Below are positions 19,391-28,985 of a stretch of DNA of 64,000 nt, in pieces; within the stretch, counting starts at the first letter, position 1; each line of letters begins with the position of its first letter. The notes below the pieces were generated by a model. That model saw only the letters and a program-made list of their open reading frames with translations. It was not told the DNA's origin and ran no database searches. A program made the position numbers and the translations under genes. The stretch comes from Amoebophrya sp. A120 (lineage: Eukaryota > Sar > Dinophyceae > Syndiniales > Amoebophryaceae), in contig CAJINV010000017.1 in NCBI GenBank assembly GCA_905178155.1, positions 1,403,290 through 1,467,289 on the forward strand, written 5' to 3'.

Positions 19391-20706
19391 TAGTACATCG
19401 GCAGGAACGACAGAAAATAGAAATTGAGATTTGTTTTGGAAGATGAAAAAGTAAAAGCCGTTCATCGATATGGATTCTGTAATTGTATGATGTCCCGCTA
19501 CAACAACTACCGAAAGTTTCAAGCCTACTTTTGGCGATCAACTCTGCAAATATAAAGTCGATTATAAAAAAAGCAAATTTATTAAGATAGCACAGGAGCC
19601 GCTGTAAAATTATCGAGAACGATCCGAACTAGGACTGACCACATGCGATAGATTTCAAAAGCTGGAACCATGACGAATGAGCAGAAGTGAAACTACGCGT
19701 TGCTGATGACGAAGACCTTTGTGTAAAACGAAAGCCTCTTCATGAGCAAATTTGAATGATTATTTTGAGTACCCGACGACCCTACAGATAAATCACCCGC
19801 AGCTGTGATGCAATTTATGCGCCAAGCGGGCTTGCGCCAACCTCCCTTGCTGCCCTAAAAAGTAACTGATACCCTTGTCTCTCTCTACTTCTCTGTGCGA
19901 TGCTGCAGTAGCAGAGGTGGACCAACGTAGATTCATTCTCGTCAAAAATGGTAGGGGAGAAGGTCATGACAAGACGAGATCTTCAGCGGATCATGATCAT
20001 GCGAATTTCCTGCGTGCCGCGATGAAGAGGACTTCAGTGACGATGGATCAGATCTACTACTTTGCCCTTGTGCGCAAGCGCGTTGAAGATCTTCAATGAG
20101 GATCGCTGCTAGAAACCAGCATTAGCACGTGAAAAGGCACAATACCTTTCTCTTTGTTCCAGGGTGATGTGAATATTCATGGGTGCCTTTGGTAGTCACT
20201 TAGGGTACCCTCTGTACAACAGCTCGACCAAGGACGCGTTGACTTTCGTCGACCTTAGGCATTTAGTCTTAAGCAAGCTGCTACGGCAAAAAAGAAAAAC
20301 ACTATTTACGACCTAGTGTATAAAAAAGCGAACTACTTTTACCTATTTCACACTCCTCGATACCGATTTCTTTGCGCCTATAGAATAATTGTCGACCACT
20401 TTTAATAAGCGCTGTCTGCTTAGAACGAGCTTACCTGAGCATTTTCACACTTACAGTTACAACCAGTTTCACCGAAATAAACGAGGAAGTAGAAAAAATT
20501 ATCCCAAAAATTCGCTTCTTTTACTCGTAGAAAGTACTATCGATTTGCAGCTAACCCCTACACCACTCTTACAATACTACACACTTTCGAATTTCAATTT
20601 CCGTTTATCACTTTTTTTGAAACAATAAAAAGATACCACACTACTTTTTTGTGGCATCCCTGTACTGAAAACCATCACAAATTCGCAATTTGGCACGGCC
20701 ACCGCC
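19391..20706. other. Intergenic spacer
   Basis: AT-rich spacer of 1.3 kb. A 74-codon frame at 19875-20099 has no recognisable feature and I do not call it. No RNA gene or repeat is seen. Confidence 0.6.
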
Positions 20707-23700
20707 ATGGCAAGTGCAGTCGCAGCCCCTACCGCTGCAGACATAGCTGTTGATACGGCTACAACAACTCCTGCAGCTCCGGTACTAGAAGGTCCTGAAA
20801 GTAGTACGCCGGCGGCAGTCGTGCAAGCAGCCATGATGCCAGAGCACCGGGACACCACTGGAGCAGCCATGCCAGCGGCTCCGGCGCCTGTCCCTGTGGC
20901 TCCGGTGACTGGGTTCGTGCATCAAGTCACTTCCGAGTCGAATGCTACGAGCGGTGCGGACGCTGTAGTGCTCCCTGTAGTTGTGAACAATACCACAACC
21001 GCCCCTGCAGCTGCGGCTGTCGTGCCTAATGTGGACGATGTGCAGCAGGTCGTCCAGGACGCTGGTGGTGTTGGCACGACGTCCGCGTCGTCTCACCCGA
21101 ATGCTAGTAGTGCCGCGCCTGCAATTCCCCAGCACGACCAAGCTGCTGCTTCCGGACAACCAGCTGGCACGACGACGGCGACCCACTCCCACCACCATCA
21201 CCACTCCACCGCAGCTGCCGTCGAGAAAACCACCACCGCTCTGGGTTTAGAGCAAACCACCAACAAACTGGTCGAATCGCTGCAGGTCTACGGGGTCGGG
21301 CCGCTGTGTGCAGTGCAGAAAGCGATCTTCGGCCGGATTGCCCACGGCAACGGGACCACCGCGTCGGGCGTTCTGGGCGAGCAGGTGGCCGCGATGAAGG
21401 TGGCGAAAGTGGTGCAAGATACTGGTGCTCATCAACCGGGAGGTAGTACAACCAAAGGAGGAGCAACTGGCGCAGCGGGGGCAGCGCATTATGCGATGCA
21501 AGATATGCAACCCGGCGTAGTTGGTGGAGCCCCTAGCCCTCCAACCACAGCGACAACTACTGTTCCTACCGCGATTTCCACCCCGGTTAGCAGCCAGGTC
21601 ACTTCTGGCGCCGCGTCCGCCGCTACCCAAACCGCCACGTCCGTCATTGGTAATGCGGATGCCACGGGTTCCCACGCTGCCTCGACGGCGAAACATCATT
21701 TACAGCAAATCGCGATCAACGACGCTATGGTGCAGCTGAGCCACCCGTCTCTGACCGAAGTTGTCCACGCGGCGCAAGTCGCCGGCCTGCACGCCGCAGT
21801 GTATGGTGGTTTATTCGGCGGAGTAACCAGTGTACTGGTTGCGGTTGCGAGCGAATGGCGGAAGAACCAGGTGGTCGTTGAGGAGGCGGGTGCTGTGGAA
21901 GAAGCTGCGGACTCGGCAATGCAAAAGGCCGCCCCAGATGTTGAGAAAGATAGAGGCACGACAAAAATTCTGAGCACCTCCTGCGAAGATGAGATCAAGA
22001 CCGAGCCGACAGGGGCGCTTTCCGCATCTGACAGCTCCGTTGAGGAGGCGAAACATGAAACCGACCCAGTTGAGTTGGCGACGGCTCGTGTAGTTGGGAT
22101 GATGAATACTGAGGACACGACTTCTGTGATGTTGAAGAAGGACTACAAACCTGACGATCTTCAAGCCGGAGAAGTCTCCACTCCCCCCGAAATCACGTCT
22201 ACCTCGTCCATGGAGACCACGGTTGGGGCTCTCGAAGACCATGAGCCGGAATCCGGGTCATTCACGGTTGAAACGCCAGCTAAGGACGGAGAGTTCGGAG
22301 AAGATGGAAAGGAGGGAGCCCCCACCGATCTTAACGACGCTAACCTGAAACCAGCCACAGTTCTCCAACAGAAATTGCTTCAGGAGGAGAGGAGGGCGAG
22401 GGCGTTGAGCAACATCAGCGCTACCGCTACTGGTGGACAGATGAATAAGAGGGAAGACAGTGGAACTACACCAGGCACCACTGGTACAACCGCTACCGCT
22501 CTTAACAAAAAACCGCCACTCCACCAAATCGCTTTGCGCGGTTTCGTCCAGGGCGCCTTCCCGGCGGCTGTTTCCGCTGCAGCAACGAGTGCTACGACCG
22601 ATATTGTTCTGCTCTTCAAACTGCACGAGGCGCTGCAACACACATTATCTTCGACCTACATTTACGCTTTGCAAGTCGCTTCCGCCGTGGACCACACGAC
22701 GAGTTACATGTTTCTCCTGCTCCCTCTCCCCCTTCCGGCCGTGCATTTGTCACCGTCTTTTATGTTCACGAATGGAAACACGTCGAACTTGCTCGCCGCA
22801 ACGACACTAAGTTCGCTGAACGGGTCGATCGCGGCACACCACTTAACGACCGCCGTTACTGTCGCGGCTGCTTCCGGCGCCTTGGCCGGGGGGTTAGTCA
22901 TGATGGGGTTGGACCGGTACAGGGGGGTGCCGTTGAAAAAATCGTTGACGATTTTCACAGCTGGTTTGCTTGGTAACATCCTTGGTGTGCTGACGATTGG
23001 TCCAGTGGGGGGTGCGTTGACCGGCGTGGCATTTAGATTATTGGCAGAGGAGGGAATTCGAATCCCCCTGCAGGAGTGCATCCGGCATTTGTGGACGCAC
23101 CAAGTGCCGAGAGCGGTTGGGTTTGTGACCGAGGAGATGCGGGAGTTTTGGGAGAAAGTGAACGAGTTCCTAGTGACGGTTCAGGAGAGCGACTTAGTGG
23201 AGCGCGGGTCGCGGTCCTGCGAGAGCGGTCGTTTATTTATTTCGGGCAGGAGTTGCTGCTTGGGCCCGGCGGAGTTCCTGTTTGCTGCGAAGGGAAGATG
23301 CGGAGGTGGGGGAAAAGAAAAGCAGTTTTCGAACGGACGTGTGGAAAAAGAAAACAAGCAAGCTCTAAAACAGTCTGGCGGAGTGACCGACGAAAAGTCC
23401 GCCCAACCCGAGTCAGCGGCACAGAACCTGGCGCCGGGTAGTCACGAAGAACAGGTTAACGATCACGAAATCGAAACCGAAAACCTTGAGTCCGCCGGTA
23501 CCGGGGGGTCTGAAAACGAGACCTCCGATAAGAAACAGCAATTAAAGCCACTGGTCACGTCGTGGTTTGAGTACCCGGATTTTTCGTTGCTTGAGCAGTC
23601 CGGGAAGGCGGTTGCCGAATCCTACGTGTGGTTGGAGGAAACTTATTCTTCTGCGAAGGAGAGAATCCACAGGATTTGCGCGACTGGGGCTGAAAAAGAA

Positions 23701-24081
23701 AAAGGAGAGCAGCAGCCGGGTTCGTCTTCCTCGGTGGCCGATGTTCACGTCGACGCTGAAGGTAAAAAAGCTTCTGCCGTGGATGATGTAGTAGAGGGGA
23801 ATCTCGATCTTGATGGTGAGAAGACATCACGTGGCGGCTTGCACGTGCCGCAAGAAGAGATTGAAACCGCGAATGCGGAAGCGGATGGAGCACATTGTGG
23901 AGGCTCAAACGCAGCTGGTGCTGGTCTTGCAGAACAAAAATCTCAGGCTAGTACTGAAACGGAAGTGCCCGACGAAGCGCAGCAGGAAAAAGAGGCAGAG
24001 GAGGATGGGCCTAAGGTCCTCGGTGACGAAAATAATGAAACTGCCACTCACCCTGCAGAATCCGTCGGAAGCGATGAATGA
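20707..24081 (+). CDS. Unrecognised Ala/Thr-rich protein with glycine-rich hydrophobic segments
   Basis: Single 1124-codon frame with a good start context (gccaccgccATGg). I do not recognise the family. Residues 1-240 are Ala/Thr/Val/Pro-rich and include a His run near 160. Hydrophobic, small-residue segments occur at about 361-383 (VYGGLFGGVTSVLVAVA), 612-640, 655-680 and 713-785 (ASGALAGGLVMMGLD, then FTAGLLGNILGVLTIGPVGG, GALTGVAFRLL). Repeated GxxxG-type packing suggests a multi-pass membrane domain; the spacing LxGGLxxG recurs in two of the segments. Between and after these come acidic, Glu/Lys-rich disordered regions (about 390-600 and 830-1124). No signal peptide is evident. A channel, carrier or membrane-anchor role is conceivable, but nothing here proves one. 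Confidence 0.75.
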   Translation: MASAVAAPTAADIAVDTATTTPAAPVLEGPESSTPAAVVQAAMMPEHRDTTGAAMPAAPAPVPVAPVTGFVHQVTSESNATSGADAVVLPVVVNNTTTAPAAAAVVPNVDDVQQVVQDAGGVGTTSASSHPNASSAAPAIPQHDQAAASGQPAGTTTATHSHHHHHSTAAAVEKTTTALGLEQTTNKLVESLQVYGVGPLCAVQKAIFGRIAHGNGTTASGVLGEQVAAMKVAKVVQDTGAHQPGGSTTKGGATGAAGAAHYAMQDMQPGVVGGAPSPPTTATTTVPTAISTPVSSQVTSGAASAATQTATSVIGNADATGSHAASTAKHHLQQIAINDAMVQLSHPSLTEVVHAAQVAGLHAAVYGGLFGGVTSVLVAVASEWRKNQVVVEEAGAVEEAADSAMQKAAPDVEKDRGTTKILSTSCEDEIKTEPTGALSASDSSVEEAKHETDPVELATARVVGMMNTEDTTSVMLKKDYKPDDLQAGEVSTPPEITSTSSMETTVGALEDHEPESGSFTVETPAKDGEFGEDGKEGAPTDLNDANLKPATVLQQKLLQEERRARALSNISATATGGQMNKREDSGTTPGTTGTTATALNKKPPLHQIALRGFVQGAFPAAVSAAATSATTDIVLLFKLHEALQHTLSSTYIYALQVASAVDHTTSYMFLLLPLPLPAVHLSPSFMFTNGNTSNLLAATTLSSLNGSIAAHHLTTAVTVAAASGALAGGLVMMGLDRYRGVPLKKSLTIFTAGLLGNILGVLTIGPVGGALTGVAFRLLAEEGIRIPLQECIRHLWTHQVPRAVGFVTEEMREFWEKVNEFLVTVQESDLVERGSRSCESGRLFISGRSCCLGPAEFLFAAKGRCGGGGKEKQFSNGRVEKENKQALKQSGGVTDEKSAQPESAAQNLAPGSHEEQVNDHEIETENLESAGTGGSENETSDKKQQLKPLVTSWFEYPDFSLLEQSGKAVAESYVWLEETYSSAKERIHRICATGAEKEKGEQQPGSSSSVADVHVDAEGKKASAVDDVVEGNLDLDGEKTSRGGLHVPQEEIETANAEADGAHCGGSNAAGAGLAEQKSQASTETEVPDEAQQEKEAEEDGPKVLGDENNETATHPAESVGSDE

Positions 24082-24102
24082 GATAGAGACTGAAGCTTGA
24101 TA

Positions 24103-24633
24103 CTATTTAGTTTTGTCCCATTGCGGACGTCGTGCTTTAGCACGACCTGGAATGACCGACTCCAGGAGGGATGCGTCATCCGATAAATTCCAAATCCTAT
24201 CAAGATAGGAAAGTACTAACTTCCTTACACTAGCAGCAGCATCGCTGCTGATCCTCAAAGGAGGATCTTCTGAATCTTTAATTTCGACACACGACGAGTG
24301 CTTCATAGCACCGAAATTGCACGACCTGTTGCTTGAGAGCACAGGGATTGGACTAGATGAAACGCATATTTTTTCATCTTCTTTCTTGTAGGTACAGACT
24401 CTCCGTTTGACGCCTGCAACGTTCTTGTAAGCCATATACGATGAAAAAGTTTTATATTTATAGCCGATTGCTTTTTTGCTTGGACGAATGTGTGTCAGTT
24501 TAGGGTCACATGCAAAGGTGCTGCCTCTGACAGTGACAGCAATGGAAACTTGAGGATGGGCATGATTGACTTTGGAAAGATCATGACACGTGATGCAAAC
24601 GAGCATCGAGCTACGAAAACAGTATTTTTTCAT
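24103..24633 (-). CDS. Hypothetical small protein (doubtful)
   Basis: A 176-codon frame on the minus strand, starting with ATG at 24633 and ending 21 bp past the stop of the preceding convergent gene. It has a moderate content of Cys and Lys/Arg (for example CITCHDLSKVNHAHP and KKEDEKICVSSS) but no recognisable domain or repeat. Its composition fits a coding sequence only loosely. It could be an exon of a longer gene or chance. It would be the only cellular minus-strand gene of the window. Confidence 0.3.
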   Translation of the reverse strand: MKKYCFRSSMLVCITCHDLSKVNHAHPQVSIAVTVRGSTFACDPKLTHIRPSKKAIGYKYKTFSSYMAYKNVAGVKRRVCTYKKEDEKICVSSSPIPVLSSNRSCNFGAMKHSSCVEIKDSEDPPLRISSDAAASVRKLVLSYLDRIWNLSDDASLLESVIPGRAKARRPQWDKTK

Positions 24634-25273
24634 CTTGGATAATGTTGCCTACAAATTGAACGGCACTACTATAAAATGATACTTACCTGCTCCTGCGGCT
24701 GCGGGGGGCCACTTCTGAGAGGAGGTGATTATTGCCGGCGGTTCGACGAACAACAGTTTTTCTGCTCAGTCTCAACACTGTGTTTTTTCCGAGTCACCAG
24801 TCCCCGATCACCTTCGACGGATCTCCAATTCAGTTCACGTACATTTCAAGAGATCACGACGCAAGATGGCATTTCGTGTCCCGCCTAAGATCGATCCAAG
24901 ATTAGTTGTCATATTAAACTGCCACATGCAGACAATGTCGTTGATTGAATGACGTGCACGAGCTTCTATGATTGAAGAACAGTCATGCGTGGTTTGTTGG
25001 GTTTTTTTTATTTCCAAGGAAGAGCGACAACCAAAAACAAGAACTCTGATTACAACGTAAGTACTTATAACCACACGTCGAGACACCACGAAAGCCTAGT
25101 ATAGTACTTACGCAAACAACGTTTGCCTTACGCGACTTCTTTATTTTTTCATCGGACATCAACGCATGATCGGTCAATAAATAGTGCGTTCAATATTCTT
25201 ACATTCATAGTGTAATAACACCTCCTACCTCGTCTTTTTGCTCTGCAGCCCTGTATCCTGACCAGGAACAGCA
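24634..25273. other. Intergenic spacer
   Basis: AT-rich spacer upstream of the first member of a tandem gene pair. No RNA gene, repeat or further coding region is recognised. Confidence 0.6.
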
Positions 25274-25927
25274 ATGGCGCCCCCCGTGATTGAAGATCCT
25301 GCTCGAAAAGTGCACCAGTACGCCGCCGGTAGCACTGCGCAGCTGGTTCCTCCCGCTGCGGTCCGCGCGGAGAGCCTGCAATCCCTGCACTCTTCCATCG
25401 GCATGCACCTGCTGGAGAATTTTGACTCGATTGTGGCGCGCCAGGTGAATACGTTGTCCATCAACGCGTGGGAACTGTGCGGCATGAAGAAACTAGGGCA
25501 GGGAAATGAGCTCTTCGGCGTTGGAAAGGGGTTGAAGTTGAAGATTTTGAGTTTCCTCGGCGACGAGGATATGTTTGACGACGAGGTCGACACATTATTC
25601 GCCGAAAAAATCCAGAAACAGCAACACCAAGACCACGAAAAGCGTTGCAAGGCGGTGCTGAGGAAAATAAAACGGGAAATCACAAAAGCAGTGCAGGCAG
25701 ACCACTGTACCAAAAGCAAATGCTTTTGGTGGCGGGCCGACGCACTGGACACGGCGGCCTATCCCACGGGGCCGCAAACGCCATCGGACGCGCGAGTTGG
25801 CTCGGGCGATCAAACGTTTTTCGACTTTAGCGATATGAGGATGATCCGCTTGATCGAGCAGACCGGGCTCACCGTTGTCTGGTACGGGATATACGATGGG
25901 GGTTATCTGCTGGAAATTGGATGGTGA
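25274..25927 (+). CDS. Unrecognised protein, tandem paralogue 1
   Basis: 217-codon intronless frame, start context acagcaATGg. I do not recognise the family. It is clearly a paralogue of the gene at 26944-27603: shared blocks are STAQLVPxxAVRAxS, the helix LENxDxIxARQxNxLSIN, WELCGMKK, LFGVGxGLKLKIL, FLG, HVDTLF or EVDTLF, EKRCxAVLxKI and the terminal GYxLxxGW before the stop. The hydrophobic/amphipathic pattern suggests a small soluble alpha-rich N-terminal part and a beta-type C-terminal part. No signal peptide or membrane segment is seen. The strongly conserved last three residues (LGW or IGW) suggest a functional C-terminus. Confidence 0.8.
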   Translation: MAPPVIEDPARKVHQYAAGSTAQLVPPAAVRAESLQSLHSSIGMHLLENFDSIVARQVNTLSINAWELCGMKKLGQGNELFGVGKGLKLKILSFLGDEDMFDDEVDTLFAEKIQKQQHQDHEKRCKAVLRKIKREITKAVQADHCTKSKCFWWRADALDTAAYPTGPQTPSDARVGSGDQTFFDFSDMRMIRLIEQTGLTVVWYGIYDGGYLLEIGW

Positions 25928-26943
25928 GTGTGGTATAGATATAAAGTAGAAGAAGTAAAAGACAGGCACGAAGAAGCTGAAGCGGAAGCCTCTCCAGGCA
26001 CAACCGCCAGCACCATGCGCACACGACATAACGGACCGACAATTTTGGTTTTGCTTATCCTCACCAGGCGCCCGCACGCGGTGTTGGATTTGGAACTCGC
26101 TGTATGAATGAATTTCCGTTTCGCAATCCTCCTCCTCGTTGGTGACGAGGACGAAGATAGGATCCTTTCTTTAAACGATCAGGAAAGGTATTTATTAAAG
26201 CGCAAGCAGTAGATCTAGGTGAATTATGAGGCGCATGATTTTTCTTCTGCGGTATGGGACATTGATAGGCAATCTGTTCGTTCTCGCGATCCGTTCTACG
26301 TTTACAATGTACATCACGGAGAGCAGAACCTCATACATGAAGATCCTATCTGATCTCTGTCTTGTCGTGATACAGCTCATCTTTAACCTTCTGATCTACT
26401 TTATTGATATCAAACACAAACTCGTGGTGTAGTACATGGCTTGCTCCTTCTGCTCCGACGAGCATGAAGATCGATGCACCATCCTTGAAGAAGATCCGAT
26501 GTGTTATGTGATGTAAGACACAGAATTTCTGCCTCGGATAAGTCATACAAAGCAAAAGCCTGCTCATGGAATGTGTCGTCAGCCCCACAGCTATTTCTGC
26601 GCCAGGGTGAACGCACGTGTGCACGTTGTAGCATTTCTCACATACAACGAATTATCATTATGGAGGACACAAGTAAGGAAAAATAGGGAGCTATCAACAC
26701 ACGACTACATTAGAGGCACGACATACATTTTTTCGAAGTACACAAATTTTTGACTTGTGTCACTTCGACTACGCGTCCTAGCGCAAGCACAACAGACGTG
26801 CTGTTCTCCATTTCTGTGTAAGTTTTCAAACCTCCACGACCGAATATCCATTTTGTCAAAACTTTCTCTCCGAAACTGAATTTTGCTGCATGTTCCGACT
26901 GCTAGCTACTCGCTTGTTTACAGACACCAGCTCCGAAGACAAG
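25928..26943. other. Intergenic spacer within the tandem pair
   Basis: About 1 kb between the paralogues. It contains a 68-codon frame (26226-26432) with two hydrophobic stretches (LIGNLFVLAI and CLVVIQLIFNLLIYFI). I note it as a possible tiny membrane protein but do not call it. No repeats shared with the flanking genes were found. Confidence 0.5.
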
Positions 26944-27603
26944 ATGCCAGCAGCTTCTGATCGAAGTGGGGAAGAAAAGCACGACACCGCCAGCACCACG
27001 GCCCAGCTCGTGCCATTGACCGCGGTCCGTGCGAAATCCGCCAAGGAGATGCAATTTCAGATCGGAAAGCATGTCCTGGAAAACATCGACACCATTGCGG
27101 CGCGCCAGATCAACAAATTGTCGATCAACACCTGGGAGCTGTGTGGGATGAAGAAAATGCGTTGCGGATCGTCTCAGCTTTTCGGCGTGGGGCAGGGGTT
27201 GAAGTTGAAAATCTTAGAGTTTTTGGGAAATGACCTCTCCGCCCAGATTGCGGCCCACGTGGATACGTTGTTCACGGAAAAAGTGCGCAAGGCTCAGTCA
27301 ATCCGGCATGAGAAGAGATGCGTCGCGGTATTGGAGAAGATCATGAAAGATATTTGGGGTAAGGTTGAGAGCGGTCACGGGTACACCAAGAGTATGAATT
27401 GGCTGTGGAACAATGGAGAGGACGCCCTTTGCAAAGTTGCTTTCCCCGATGGTGGAGAGCAGGTCGACGTCCATGCATTTTTCGCCTTCGACAATCGCAA
27501 AATGGAAAAAATGATCAAAGACGCTGGCCTCGAAATTAAGGCTATTACTTGGTGCAGCGTGTCGCACTCCCAATATGGTTATCGGCTACAACTTGGCTGG
27601 TGA
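26944..27603 (+). CDS. Unrecognised protein, tandem paralogue 2
   Basis: 219 codons from the ATG at 26944. An in-frame ATG at 26890 would add 18 residues (MFRLLATRLFTDTSSEDK). I prefer 26944 because it matches the start of the neighbouring paralogue in position and has a better context (gacaagATGc); the longer form could add a short presequence. Conserved blocks with the gene at 25274: AQLVPxTAVRAKS, LSINTWELCGMKK, LFGVGQGLKLKILEFLG, HEKRCVAVLEKI and the terminal YRLQLGW. Divergence is concentrated in the middle and at the N-terminus. The function is unknown. Confidence 0.8.
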   Translation: MPAASDRSGEEKHDTASTTAQLVPLTAVRAKSAKEMQFQIGKHVLENIDTIAARQINKLSINTWELCGMKKMRCGSSQLFGVGQGLKLKILEFLGNDLSAQIAAHVDTLFTEKVRKAQSIRHEKRCVAVLEKIMKDIWGKVESGHGYTKSMNWLWNNGEDALCKVAFPDGGEQVDVHAFFAFDNRKMEKMIKDAGLEIKAITWCSVSHSQYGYRLQLGW

Positions 27604-28985
27604 TAAAGAATCACGCCGGAGGTCAAACAAGTTGATCGAGCCCGATATGGAGGAACAGGAAAGCGTTCATCTTTACTTTGCTATAGTAAAAAGTTTTTTT
27701 TAAAGTTGTACTCATTCCATGGTGTTGTACGCGAGTTCCGTAGTCGTTTTGAAGAACTATACCTATGCTTTTTTGTTGTTTATCTTTCAATAGCTACAGT
27801 GGAGGACCCAATCTGATCACGATCTTGCCTTTTCGGTGGATGTGTGCAGCTCACCCACCATCACCCATGCTGTATTCACGACAGTCAAGACCTTCTGGCT
27901 GTACCCCAATGACGTGGTCACGAAAGGACGAACCGAAGACTTTCCGCATCGCTCTGCAACGAATAGAGCGGCTGTATTTAGTTGTTGAGACAGACACAGA
28001 TCGGCGACATAGCATCAACAATCGAGGCCGTACGTACCGCTAATCGTCTTTTGTCCAAGGAAGCAATCTATAGTTCTCTGCCTTCCCCCTAAAAGAATCA
28101 CAAAAGCACATTATCGCGTTACCAAAACAATGTGGACATGCCGAAGGCTATTTCCATTCTAAAGCTAAAGAGCCCGAGGCAGATACTTGAATAACCTTAA
28201 CCTTGAGAAAACGTGTTTTCACATACATTAATAAAAAAACGAGGATTTATTTCGTGGTGGCAAAACCACTTGAGTCCCCTACTACGTACGTCTAGACTGT
28301 CACAACTTCCAGCTACGAGCAGGAAGTAGAGGTTCTATTTTTGGGAAAGCCACCCTTAACCAGTGTCCAGTGGTGGTAAAACCACAGATATGTTCCCCCG
28401 CACGAGCAGCTAGACGTTCCGCAAACTCATTTTTTTTCGCGCAAGAAGAACAACAAGAAAAAATTGTCGAACCGTACCTCCACAAATTCAGTGGACTCAT
28501 TCTGAATGTACGATTTGTTTGCCCGTTTTCAAGAAAAACAAAAAGAAATAATGGGTCGGGAAACATTCTTGGTAAAGAGAAAGAGTAAGGCACGTACGAG
28601 AATCCTGTAACTGTTCTATAATCTATTTTGTAGCTTGCAGTTTGGTACCTTTTTCGTGTTGCGTTCCTTTCTTGAGTCGGAGAGCTGCTCAGGTCTGAGA
28701 GATAAGGAGTTGCTAGACGAAATCAAGAAAAAAAAACAAGAGAGACAAAGTAGATGATCTGGTGCTCTCGAGAGACAATCGAACACTTTGCGATGTCGTT
28801 ATGCTGTCCTTCGTTCATCTACTGAGCAAAACGAGGACATGAAGCCGTCAGATTATCGCCGCAGAAGTATGCAATATGGAAACTCAGCAATATTTTTAGG
28901 CAAGAACGTCGAAGGGACGTGCCGGTAGTACTGAAAAGCAGCTTCATCTACCACCCACCAAACAGCTTTTTCAAACACAAAAGCC
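27604..28985. other. Intergenic spacer
   Basis: About 1.4 kb of mostly AT-rich sequence. Frames under 100 codons (for example 27765-28043) show no domains or family resemblance. No RNA gene is recognised. Confidence 0.6.

Noticed and set aside
19875-20099. 74-codon frame in the spacer before 20707
   Set aside because: No recognisable motif, and spacing and composition match the surrounding non-coding DNA.
26226-26432. 68-codon hydrophobic frame between the tandem paralogues
   Set aside because: Too short and AT-rich to separate from chance without homologues or transcript data.
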